NCBI GenBank assembly: GCA_016182795.1
Contig: JACPFW010000043.1
Span: forward strand, 1-59,143
Direction: 5' to 3'
Length of the DNA stretch: 59,143 nt
Source: Gemmatimonadota bacterium
GTDB taxonomy: Bacteria > Gemmatimonadota > Gemmatimonadetes > Gemmatimonadales > Gemmatimonadaceae
The notes beneath the pieces are model-generated. The model did not search any database. It saw only the letters and a program-made list of their open reading frames with translations, and was not told where the DNA came from. This document shows positions 7,627 to 15,337 of this stretch, one piece after another. Numbering within the stretch: position 1 is the first letter of the stretch; each line of letters begins with the position of its first letter. Both the position numbers and the translations under genes were made by a program.

Positions 7627-9453
7627 ATGTGCGGCATCATCGGCTACGTAGGCGGCAGGGAAGCCACGCCGCTCCTGATTGCAGGCCTGAAGCGGATGGA
7701 GTACCGCGGCTACGACTCCGCGGGCCTCGCCGTGCTCGCTGACGGCGCGCTCACCACGCGCCGCGCCGCCGGGAAGATCGCGCGGCTCGAGGGAACAGTG
7801 GCCGCCACGCCGCTCGCCGGGCAATGCGGTGTTGGGCACACGCGCTGGGCCACGCACGGCCCGCCGACGGAGCGCAACGCGCATCCGCACCTCAGCAAAG
7901 ACGGCACGGTGGCAGTGGTGCACAATGGCATCATCGAGAACGCCAACACGCTGCGCTCGCTGCTGCAGGGCAAGGGGTACGAGTTCCGCAGCGACACCGA
8001 CACCGAAGTGGTGGCGCATTTGGTGCAGGAGCTGTTCAACGGCTCGCTCGAAGAGGCGGTACGCGCCGCGCTGCACGAGATCGAGGGCACCTACGGCGTG
8101 GCCATCATCAGCAGCCGCGATCCCGGCAAGATCGTGGCCGCACGCAAGGGAAGCCCGCTGCTCATCGGCATCGGGGAGAACGAGCACTTCGTGGCGTCTG
8201 ATGCCTCGGCGATCCTCGCGCACACGCGCCAGGTGGTCTACCTCGATGACGGCGATGTCGCCGTGGTGGAGGCCGGCGGCTACCGCGTGATCGACACCAA
8301 CGCCGCGCCGCTCACCCGCAAGGTCGACCGCATTGACTGGGAGCTTGGCGCCATCGAGCGCGGCGGGTTCGCGCATTTCATGCTCAAGGAGATCTTCGAG
8401 CAGCCGCAGACGGTGGAGAATGCCATGCGCGGGCGCCTGATCCTCGAGGACGGCACGTCCAAGCTGGGCGGGCTCAACCTGACGCACGACCAGCTGATGG
8501 CGATCGACAACATCATCATCACGGCGTGCGGCACCTCGTGGCATTCAGGGCTGATCGGCAAGCTGATGCTCGAGGAGCTGTGCCGCATCCCGGTAGCGGT
8601 GGAATACGCGTCGGAGTTCCGCTATCGCAACCCCATCGTGACCGAGCGCACGCTGTGCATCGTGCTGTCGCAGTCGGGCGAGACGGCCGACACGCTGGCG
8701 GCGATGCGCGAGGCCAAGCGGCGCGGGGCGCGTACGCTGGGGCTCGTCAACGTCGTCGGGTCGACGATCGCCCGCGAGGATGACGGCGGCATCTATCTGC
8801 ACGCCGGCCCCGAGATTGGCGTCGCCTCCACCAAGGCGTTCACGAGCCAGGTGGTGGCGCTGGCGCTCTTCGCGCTCAAGCTCGCGCGCAAGCGCGGGCT
8901 CTCCGTGACGCGCGGCATGGAGATCGCACAGGCGCTGCACGCCCTGCCCGCGCAGATCCGCGAGGTGCTCGACCGCGCCGAGCAGATGGAGCACATCGCC
9001 GAGGAGTTCAAGCGCGCGCCCAACTTTCTGTACCTCGGCCGCGGCGTGAACTTCCCCGTTGCGCTCGAGGGGGCGCTGAAGCTCAAGGAGATTTCGTACA
9101 TCCACGCCGAGGGGTATCCGGCGGCGGAGATGAAGCACGGGCCCATTGCGCTGATCGACGAGATGATGCCCGTGGTGTTCGTGGCGCCGCACGACGCCGT
9201 GTTCGACAAGGTCGTATCGAACATCCAGGAGGTGAAGGCGCGCAAGGGAACGGTCATCGCCATCACGTCGCGCGACGAGCCGGCGCTCAAGGGGCTCGTC
9301 GACTATGAGTTCCGGATCCCCGAGACCGTGGACCTGCTGATGCCCGTGCTCGCGTCCATTCCGCTGCAGCTGCTGGCGTACTACATCGCCGTCAAGCGCG
9401 GCTCCAACGTGGATCAGCCGCGGAACTTGGCGAAGAGCGTGACGGTGGAGTAG
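7627..9453 (+). CDS. glmS: glutamine-fructose-6-phosphate aminotransferase
   Basis: A 608-residue GlmS, the usual length. It produces glucosamine-6-phosphate and glutamate from fructose-6-phosphate and glutamine, the entry step to UDP-GlcNAc for peptidoglycan and LPS. The N-terminal Ntn-hydrolase domain begins MCGIIGYVG with Cys2 (Cys1 after Met removal) as nucleophile. Two SIS sugar-isomerase domains follow: ITACGTSWHSG and SQSGETADT near residues 300-350, and the YPAAEMKHGPIALID segment near 500. The C-terminus NLAKSVTVE is the conserved ending. It follows glmM in the same direction and no glmS ribozyme-like leader fits in the 24-nt gap. Confidence 0.98.
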   Translation: MCGIIGYVGGREATPLLIAGLKRMEYRGYDSAGLAVLADGALTTRRAAGKIARLEGTVAATPLAGQCGVGHTRWATHGPPTERNAHPHLSKDGTVAVVHNGIIENANTLRSLLQGKGYEFRSDTDTEVVAHLVQELFNGSLEEAVRAALHEIEGTYGVAIISSRDPGKIVAARKGSPLLIGIGENEHFVASDASAILAHTRQVVYLDDGDVAVVEAGGYRVIDTNAAPLTRKVDRIDWELGAIERGGFAHFMLKEIFEQPQTVENAMRGRLILEDGTSKLGGLNLTHDQLMAIDNIIITACGTSWHSGLIGKLMLEELCRIPVAVEYASEFRYRNPIVTERTLCIVLSQSGETADTLAAMREAKRRGARTLGLVNVVGSTIAREDDGGIYLHAGPEIGVASTKAFTSQVVALALFALKLARKRGLSVTRGMEIAQALHALPAQIREVLDRAEQMEHIAEEFKRAPNFLYLGRGVNFPVALEGALKLKEISYIHAEGYPAAEMKHGPIALIDEMMPVVFVAPHDAVFDKVVSNIQEVKARKGTVIAITSRDEPALKGLVDYEFRIPETVDLLMPVLASIPLQLLAYYIAVKRGSNVDQPRNLAKSVTVE

Positions 9454-9489
9454 CGGGGTGGCGGGGCCGCTTCAAACGGCCGACGCCAA

Positions 9490-10338
9490 CTAGTGCCGCG
9501 ACCCCGTCCAGATCGCGACCAATGCGCAGCCGCTCGAGTATGGCAGCAACTCGACTGGCGTATTGGCCGAGCTGGCGTACATCTCAATGGCCGCCACCGA
9601 TCCGACACTGGCGACCTCGTCGATGTTCAGCCCGAAACTCCGTCCGTGCCCCCTGTCGCTGGTGGCCACGTCGCGGTGCCGTGCCGCTCCTTTAATGTCC
9701 TTGGGAGCCGTCGGATCCGCGCCTGGAGGCGCCAGTGCGGCAGCCGCCCCCATATCTCGCATCGGCTGGCCGTCAAGCAAGACGGTGACGGCACAGTTGG
9801 CGCGCCCGAGCAGCACACTTGCGCTCTGACCAGCCGGAGCGACCTTGATGAATCGACGCCCCTGAAAGGCCTGGCTCAGGCGCGTCATCACCCGGGAGTC
9901 GAGTTCCTCAGGCGCGACGAACTCGGCGTTATAAGCGCCGCGCTGCGCTCGATTCACGCGGTCGTAGAAGCCCGCGTTCTCGAGTGGGGTGCGAATCAGC
10001 TCGGCTTCGACCGTGACCGCTGCCAGGGGCTGGGCGACTCCCGCGAGAGTCACCGTGACTTCGGTCGAAGCGAGGCTCGGTATCCGCGTGTAGAGCGGCG
10101 CGAAACCCATGCGGCGAATCCGCACCGTCGTCGAATCGCTGTCGAAACGCATGAAGATCCGGCCGCTGTCATCGGCAATCCGCGCCGAACCCCCGACGTC
10201 CAACACCGCGTGCGGCACGGGCGCGCCGCGTCCATCGAGCACGCGCACAGTGGTGCCGAGGTTCTGCGCGTGCAGTGACGTGGCGAGGGAAACGCACCCT
10301 GCAGTCACGCTGACGAACCGACGGCCGATCGCTCGCAT
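9490..10338 (-). CDS. secreted protein with carboxypeptidase-like and TonB-plug-like domains, no barrel
   Basis: A 282-residue exported protein. A signal peptide ends near SLHAQ (about residue 25). Residues 30-110 form a carboxypeptidase-regulatory-like beta-sandwich (TTVRVLDGRGAPVPHAVLDVGG...FMRFD), and residues 110-282 resemble a TonB-receptor plug: VTVEAE, a short VLLDGQPM segment and the ending IEMYASSANTPVELLPYSSGCALVAIWT. No 22-stranded barrel follows, and the protein stops at TGSRH. Such barrel-less plug proteins appear repeatedly in Gemmatimonadota and Bacteroidota genomes without known function. It is convergent with glmS. Function is unknown; sensing or occluding an outer-membrane receptor is only speculation. 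Confidence 0.75.
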   Translation of the reverse strand: MRAIGRRFVSVTAGCVSLATSLHAQNLGTTVRVLDGRGAPVPHAVLDVGGSARIADDSGRIFMRFDSDSTTVRIRRMGFAPLYTRIPSLASTEVTVTLAGVAQPLAAVTVEAELIRTPLENAGFYDRVNRAQRGAYNAEFVAPEELDSRVMTRLSQAFQGRRFIKVAPAGQSASVLLGRANCAVTVLLDGQPMRDMGAAAALAPPGADPTAPKDIKGAARHRDVATSDRGHGRSFGLNIDEVASVGSVAAIEMYASSANTPVELLPYSSGCALVAIWTGSRH

Positions 10339-10398
10339 ACTGCTGCCTCGGTGACAAGGAGTCCCACTAAACTACTCCACGAATGCCGAGTGCGTTCC

Positions 10399-11451
10399 TT
10401 ACCCGCCTCCGTACTCCCCGCCATCCGCCGGCCCCACCCGGCCGCGATGCAGTCGGAACAGCACCGCCACATACACGATGGCAAGCACCAGTCCCACCGG
10501 CCACCACACGAGCCCATACGCGAGCGGCGCGGGGCCGGACGACGCATTCAACGCCGTGAGCGACATTGAGGGGTCACTAGCCGACCGAATCATCACCGGA
10601 AAAACCGTCGCCGCGGTCGCTCCGAGTAATCCCATCAGGAACACTCCGGAACTCACGAACGCCGCAAGGTCGCGCGCGCGATGCCGAGCCGCGGCGCTCG
10701 CCGCCAGCGCGACGACAAACACCGCCGTCGCCATCCACGCCAGCGGACGGGCCGCAAGCGTCGGGAAGAAATCAGGACGCAGCCCCGCCGTCAGCGCCGT
10801 CAGTACCAACCAGAGCAGGACGACCGCCACGAACAGCCGCTCGGCGGCTCGTTGGCTTCGGTCGCGCACGGGGCCGTCGGTCTTCCACGCGAGAAATAGA
10901 GCGCCGTGGTGCGCCGTTGCGGCCAGCGCGAGCAGGCCGGCTGCAATGGTATACCAGTCGAGCAGGCCGAGTGCGCCGCGCGGTGACCACGATTCAAACA
11001 GCGACAGGGCGAACCACCCGTCGGCCTGCAGTGGCACACCGCGCACAAGGTTGCCGAACACGGCGCCAAAGAGCACCGGCGCGAGCAGGGAGGCTCCCGC
11101 GAACGTCGTATCCCAGAACATCCGCCACATGCGGTCTTCGAGGTGCGAGCGGAACTCAATGGCGATGCCGCGCAGGATCAGCACCCACAGCAGCATGATG
11201 ACGCCGAGGTAGAATCCGCTCAGCCCCGACGCGAGCACCCGCGGGAAGGCGAGAAAGAGCACCCCGCCGCCCGCCACCAGCCACACTTCGTTGCCGTCCC
11301 AGAACGGACCGATGGCGGCCAGCACCTGGCGCCGTTCGCTGTCGGTGCGCGCCACCCACAGATGCAGCGCACCGGCGCCAAAGTCGAATCCGTCAAGCAC
11401 CACGTACACCGCGAGCATCAGGGCGGCGAGCGTAAACCAGGTCGTTTGCAT
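10399..11451 (-). CDS. cydB: cytochrome bd ubiquinol oxidase subunit II
   Basis: A 350-residue polytopic membrane protein with the CydB start MQTTWFTLAALMLAVYVVLDGFDFGAGALHLWV, with further segments such as FWDGNEVWL and GGGVLFLAFP. It is the non-haem partner of CydA in the high-affinity quinol oxidase that reduces O2 to water. It begins 12 nt after the cydA stop in the same direction. No small CydX-like reading frame is present in the 60 nt downstream, and no cydCD transporter is in the window. Confidence 0.95.
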   Translation of the reverse strand: MQTTWFTLAALMLAVYVVLDGFDFGAGALHLWVARTDSERRQVLAAIGPFWDGNEVWLVAGGGVLFLAFPRVLASGLSGFYLGVIMLLWVLILRGIAIEFRSHLEDRMWRMFWDTTFAGASLLAPVLFGAVFGNLVRGVPLQADGWFALSLFESWSPRGALGLLDWYTIAAGLLALAATAHHGALFLAWKTDGPVRDRSQRAAERLFVAVVLLWLVLTALTAGLRPDFFPTLAARPLAWMATAVFVVALAASAAARHRARDLAAFVSSGVFLMGLLGATAATVFPVMIRSASDPSMSLTALNASSGPAPLAYGLVWWPVGLVLAIVYVAVLFRLHRGRVGPADGGEYGGG

Positions 11452-11463
11452 GGCTCGGGCCCC

Positions 11464-12828
11464 TTAGGCGTGATGGGTGGTGGACGCGCCCGACGCCGAC
11501 ACGACATGCGACAGGCGCGGCCCGTGCCCGATCTCGACGGCCACCAGCGCGAGGAACGTCACGCCGAGCACGAAGTAGAGTCCGGCAAACCCGAGAAGCG
11601 TGAACACCGTTGCCCCCGAATGCACGGTTGGCGACCCGCCCTCGGCGGTGCGCATCAGTCCGTACACCAGCCACGGCTGGCGCCCGAGTTCGGCGGCCAT
11701 CCACCCCGCCGTGTTGGCGATGAACGGAAACGGGAAGGCCAGCGTGAGCGCCCACAGCAGCCATCGCTGATGCGCCAACTGCCCGCGCCAGAGCAAGAAG
11801 CTCGCGAGCGCCATGAGCCCAATGAAGAGCGTGCCGAGTCCGACCATGATATGGAACCCGAAGTACAGCAGCTCGATGTTCGTCGGCCAGTCGCGCTCGT
11901 CAAACGAGTTGAGGCCGCGCACGTTCGCCGAGAAATCGCCGTACGCGATCCATGACAGAATGGCCGGCAACTCAATGGGATTGTCGAGCTTTCGTTCGGC
12001 CACGTTCGGCTGGCCCACCAAAGCCATCGCCGCCCGCGGTCCGCTGTCGAAGCGCCCTTCCATGGCGGCGAGCGTCACCGGCTGATGCTCCGCGACCATG
12101 CGGCCCTGGGCGTGCCCGGTGGGGAAGGCGACGAGCATCGAGGCCACGAGTCCGGCCACGACGCCCGTGCGCAGGGAGATCTGTGCGACCTCGGCGTGCT
12201 CGCCGCGCAGCGTCCACCACGCTCCCACCGCCGCGACGACAAACGCCCCCGTCACCGTGGCCGCCGCCTGATTATGGAAGAACTGGACCACCGCCCACGG
12301 GTTGAACACGAACTCGGCCAGCCGGGCAATCTGCATGGTGCCGTCGGCGGCCAGCGCGTGTCCCACCGGATGCTGCATGAACGAGTTGGTGACGATGATG
12401 AAGTAGCCCGAGAGCCAACTGCCGGCGAGCAGGGCCACGGCGGCCGCGAAGTGCAGGCGCGGCCCAACGCGCTTCTCGCCCCAGAGCAGGATGGCGACGA
12501 AACTCGACTCAAGGAAAAAGGCGAAGATCCCTTCCATCGCCAGCGTTTGACCAATCACGCCGCCAGTGCGCGCGGTGAACGCCCCCCAGTTGGTGCCGAA
12601 CTGGAACTCCATCGGCACGCCAGTCACCACACCCATGGCAAACGAGAGCCCGAACAGCCGCGTCCAGAACCGGGCGGCGTCGTGCCACGCACTGTTTCCC
12701 GTGCGCAGGCCCATCCCCTTGAGCACGACGATGAGCAGGGCGAGCCCCATCGTGAGCTGCGGGAAGATGTAGTGAAATGTGATCGTGAAGCCGAACTGCA
12801 GCCGATGCCAAAACAGGGAATCGCTCAT
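11464..12828 (-). CDS. cydA: cytochrome bd ubiquinol oxidase subunit I
   Basis: A 454-residue haem-bearing subunit. Key residues fall at their textbook positions: H19 (haem b595 ligand, TFHYIFPQ), E99 and E107 (LAMEGIFAFFLES) and H185 (FFHNQAA, low-spin haem b558 ligand). GRQPW marks the C-terminal core. The Q-loop is short, as in CioA/short-Q-loop oxidases, rather than long as in E. coli. The oxidase confers respiration at low O2 and NO tolerance, which is notable because the nitrous-oxide cluster begins 2 kb away. It is first in the cydAB transcript; the upstream TPR gene is separated by 31 nt and may be cotranscribed. Confidence 0.97.
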   Translation of the reverse strand: MSDSLFWHRLQFGFTITFHYIFPQLTMGLALLIVVLKGMGLRTGNSAWHDAARFWTRLFGLSFAMGVVTGVPMEFQFGTNWGAFTARTGGVIGQTLAMEGIFAFFLESSFVAILLWGEKRVGPRLHFAAAVALLAGSWLSGYFIIVTNSFMQHPVGHALAADGTMQIARLAEFVFNPWAVVQFFHNQAAATVTGAFVVAAVGAWWTLRGEHAEVAQISLRTGVVAGLVASMLVAFPTGHAQGRMVAEHQPVTLAAMEGRFDSGPRAAMALVGQPNVAERKLDNPIELPAILSWIAYGDFSANVRGLNSFDERDWPTNIELLYFGFHIMVGLGTLFIGLMALASFLLWRGQLAHQRWLLWALTLAFPFPFIANTAGWMAAELGRQPWLVYGLMRTAEGGSPTVHSGATVFTLLGFAGLYFVLGVTFLALVAVEIGHGPRLSHVVSASGASTTHHA

Positions 12829-12859
12829 ACCTCGACAATCCGTGCGCCGCCCTCAGAAG

Positions 12860-13498
12860 TCAAGAACGCTCCGCCTGCGATGCCTTGATGCGTGCAATCG
12901 CCGCGCGCGCGCCATCGGCTTCGCGCCCCTCCGGGAAGGTCATCACGAAGCGGCGCAGCTCCACGAGCGCGCGCCCTTCATCACGTCCCGGCAGGAGGTG
13001 GATGTCGATGATCTTCTGCGAGGCGTACCGCACGTGCTCGTCGCGAATGCCGGGCATCTGCCGCACCTCTTCGTACAGCGCCAGCGCGGCCGACGGATCC
13101 TTGATTTGTCGCAGCAGCAGGTCGGCGGCGCGCAGGAGCGGCGACGGATTGCCGGGGCGCTCGGCCGCGACCTGCAGCCACGCGTCCACGGCCTCGGTGA
13201 ACTTGTCCTGCGCCTCGAGCGCCTGGATCTGTGAGTACTGGGGCGCATAGGTCCCCTCGGCGTCGGGAAAGACCAACTGCTTGGCGAGCCGCTCGCCGCT
13301 GCCGAAGAACGCGCGCATAATGCCGCGACCGGCAAAGAACCCGACCGCGCCGCCCAGTGGCGCCACAAGCCAGAGAGGCCCGCGAATCATCCCGGCGATG
13401 CGCAGCAAGACGGCGAAGCCGGCGCCGATGACCGCGATGTAGCTGGCCTGAATGTTCCCGCTGTGCACCGCGCGGAGGGAGCGGTTCTCGTGCGTCAT
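12860..13498 (-). CDS. membrane-anchored TPR protein
   Basis: A 212-residue protein of unknown function. Residues 20-70 hold two hydrophobic segments ([17 protein letters not shown] and a glycine-rich [18 protein letters not shown]). They are followed by helical repeats that read as three tetratricopeptide-like units (residues about 95-205: [42 protein letters not shown], and [17 protein letters not shown]). It lies 31 nt upstream of cydA on the same strand, which may only reflect operon packing. The role could be scaffolding of a membrane complex; nothing in the sequence names a partner. Confidence 0.8.
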   Translation of the reverse strand: MTHENRSLRAVHSGNIQASYIAVIGAGFAVLLRIAGMIRGPLWLVAPLGGAVGFFAGRGIMRAFFGSGERLAKQLVFPDAEGTYAPQYSQIQALEAQDKFTEAVDAWLQVAAERPGNPSPLLRAADLLLRQIKDPSAALALYEEVRQMPGIRDEHVRYASQKIIDIHLLPGRDEGRALVELRRFVMTFPEGREADGARAAIARIKASQAERS

Positions 13499-13572
13499 CG
13501 CGCAATCATATCAACGGTGGACGCGCGGAACCAGCCGTGCCGCGCGCCGCAGGAGACGCTAGTTTATCCGCC

Positions 13573-14010
13573 ATGCGAGTCCTGTTGCAGCGTGTATCGC
13601 GCGCCGAGGTGCGCGTCGGAGAGCGGGTCACCGGGGCCATCGGAACCGGGTTCTTGCTGCTCGTCGGCCTTACGCACGCCGACACCGAGCTGCAGCTCGC
13701 GTGGATGGCCGAGAAGGTGGCCGGCCTTCGGTTGTTTGCCGACGCCGAGGGCAAGATGAACCTCGCGCTCGACGACGTAGGCGGCGCCGTGCTGGTGGTC
13801 AGCCAGTTCACGCTGTACGGCGATGCGCAGAAAGGGCGGCGTCCCAGCTTCGTGGACGCCGCGCGCCCCGAACTGGCGATTCCCCTGTACGAGCGCTTCG
13901 TGGCGATGCTGCGCGAGCGCGGGCTCAAGGTCGAGACCGGCGAGTTTGGCGCAATGATGGATGTCGAGCTGGTGAACGACGGTCCCGTCACGCTCTGGCT
14001 GGAGCGCTGA
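13573..14010 (+). CDS. dtd: D-aminoacyl-tRNA deacylase
   Basis: A 145-residue Dtd, the standard length. It hydrolyses D-amino acids from mischarged tRNAs. The start [13 protein letters not shown] is the family consensus and was preferred over an in-frame ATG 12 codons upstream. The two signature loops are present: SQFTLYGD near residue 78 and the cross-subunit Gly-cisPro motif NDGPVT near 138. It is divergent from the TPR gene and followed after 41 nt by maf. Confidence 0.96.
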   Translation: MRVLLQRVSRAEVRVGERVTGAIGTGFLLLVGLTHADTELQLAWMAEKVAGLRLFADAEGKMNLALDDVGGAVLVVSQFTLYGDAQKGRRPSFVDAARPELAIPLYERFVAMLRERGLKVETGEFGAMMDVELVNDGPVTLWLER

Positions 14011-14051
14011 CGCGACGGCCGGGCGGTTGCCGGCATCTATATTAGATCGCC

Positions 14052-14672
14052 ATGCCCTCCGTTCCCGCCGTCATTCTTGCCTCGCAGTCGCCGCGCCGCC
14101 GCGAACTGCTGACCCTCATCGGCATCGCGCATCAGGTGCTGCCGGCCGACATCGATGAGTCGGTGATGCCCGATGAGGCGCCGGCGCCGCACACCGAGCG
14201 GCTGGCCCGCGCCAAGGCGCACGCGCTCGCCGAGCGGCACCCGCACGCGGTGGTCATTGCCGCCGACACCATTGTGGTGGTCGACGGTGAGATCCTCGGC
14301 AAGCCGCGCGATCCGGCGCAGGCCGCGCAGATGCTGCGGCGGCTCTCCGGGCGCGACCACACCGTGTACACGGCGATTGCGGTGGCCCGCGACGCACGCA
14401 CCGAGAGCGCGGTGGAGGCGGTGCGCGTGACGTTCCGCGCGCTGGGTGACGACGAGATTGCCGCGTACATCGCCACCGGCGAACCGATGGACAAGGCCGG
14501 CGCGTACGGCATCCAGGGATACGGCGCGACGATCGTCGAGCGCGTGGATGGGGACTACTTCAGCGTGATGGGGCTGGGACTGCGCCGACTCGTCGAGCTG
14601 CTCGCGCGCGTCGGCGTGCGGTACGCCTTCGACGCCGGCGTCGTTGCCGACGCTACGCGATCAGGAGCTTGA
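14052..14672 (+). CDS. maf: Maf-like nucleotide pyrophosphatase
   Basis: A 206-residue Maf/HAM1-fold house-cleaning pyrophosphatase, acting on non-canonical or m7G/dTTP/UTP nucleotides depending on subfamily. The N-terminus VILASQSPRRRELL is the phosphate-binding SxSPRR motif. The central AADTIVVVDGEILGKP and GAYGIQGYGA motifs are intact; the latter carries features of the dTTP/UTP-specific YhdE branch. Its last 20 nt overlap the 3' end of the convergent nsrR-like gene, so both genes share DNA at their ends. Confidence 0.95.
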   Translation: MPSVPAVILASQSPRRRELLTLIGIAHQVLPADIDESVMPDEAPAPHTERLARAKAHALAERHPHAVVIAADTIVVVDGEILGKPRDPAQAAQMLRRLSGRDHTVYTAIAVARDARTESAVEAVRVTFRALGDDEIAAYIATGEPMDKAGAYGIQGYGATIVERVDGDYFSVMGLGLRRLVELLARVGVRYAFDAGVVADATRSGA

Positions 14673-15084
14673 TCAGCTTCCGCGGCGACCGCGTGAAGTC
14701 CTCGAGGGTGTAGCGGTCCAGCACAGCTAAAAAGGCCTTGAGGGCCTCGTCGAGCGCCGGCGCCAGGCCGCAGGCCGGAGCGATCGGGCAGGTGTTCTGC
14801 GCTTCGTCGAAGCACTCGACCAGACGAAAGTTCTCCTCCGTCTCCCGCACCACGGCGCCGACGTTGATCTTGGCTGGCTCGACGATGAGCCGCACGCCGC
14901 CCCCGCGCCCGCGCATTGTCTCCACATAGCCCAGGTGGGCGAGCCGCTGCACGACCTTGACGAGGTGGTCCTCGGACAGCGCCATGCGTCGCGCGATGGT
15001 GCCCACCGTCTCTGTTTCGCCCGGATGGAGAGCCAGATAGGTCAGGCAACGCAGGGCGTTGTCGGTAAACCGGGTCAAATGCAT
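14653..15084 (-). CDS. nsrR: Rrf2-family NO-sensing repressor, NsrR-like
   Basis: A 143-residue Rrf2 regulator. A winged helix-turn-helix spans residues 1-65 (TVGTIARRMALSEDHLVKVVQRL as recognition region, then RGRGGGVRL wing). Three cysteines at 91, 99 and 105 in the pattern C-x7-C-x5-C match the Fe-S ligand loop of NsrR. NsrR binds a [4Fe-4S] cluster, and NO destroys DNA binding. It is divergent from nosZ across a 253-nt spacer rich in repeats, so it is most likely the local repressor or sensor of nitrogen-oxide stress for the nos cluster. IscR was excluded because the gene is not beside isc genes and the loop spacing differs. Confidence 0.85.
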   Translation of the reverse strand: MHLTRFTDNALRCLTYLALHPGETETVGTIARRMALSEDHLVKVVQRLAHLGYVETMRGRGGGVRLIVEPAKINVGAVVRETEENFRLVECFDEAQNTCPIAPACGLAPALDEALKAFLAVLDRYTLEDFTRSPRKLIKLLIA

Positions 15085-15337
15085 GCGCTACGGCCTCGGA
15101 GCGAGCGGGAAAGACGCAGGAAGGATACCGGAATGCCCGTGGGGGGTGGATCGGCATTCTTCCCGACAAGAGAGAAGGCGATTCCCGACACGATTTCAGT
15201 AGCTTGCCTGACTTTTCAATCGGCATCTAGGATACCACTTTACGAAACAAGTATAGCACATACCACAATACGTCAACAAGCTGTTCCAGTTGTCCCGCTG
15301 CCGTCGTCTCCCCATTTCCGCCCTGCGAGGCACCTTC
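15085..15337. promoter_or_regulatory. divergent nsrR-nosZ control region with repeated operator-like motifs
   Basis: Several short motifs recur. AGGATACC occurs at 15122-15129 and 15229-15236. GAATGCC at 15131-15137 is an exact inverted repeat of GGCATTC at 15153-15159. TTCCCGACA occurs at 15160-15168 and 15182-15190. TCGGCAT is at 15151-15157 and again at 15220-15226. Reading the minus strand, AGATGCCGAT at 15219-15228 resembles the NsrR half-site AAGATGCY. A plausible nosZ promoter is TTGCCT (15204-15209), 18 nt, TAGGAT (15228-15233), and the AGATGCC element would sit between its -35 and -10. The segment 15200-15290 is markedly AT-richer than its surroundings. Function is inferred. Confidence 0.5.

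Noticed and set aside
7606..9290. Long minus-strand frames opposite glmS, and similar frames opposite nosZ, lon and others
   Set aside because: They are GC-rich antisense shadows with Arg/Ala/His-rich composition and no recognisable domains.
15204..15219. An FNR/CRP box TTG...CAA upstream of nosZ
   Set aside because: The arms are separated by 10 nt instead of 8 and the inner bases do not match TTGAT-N4-ATCAA.
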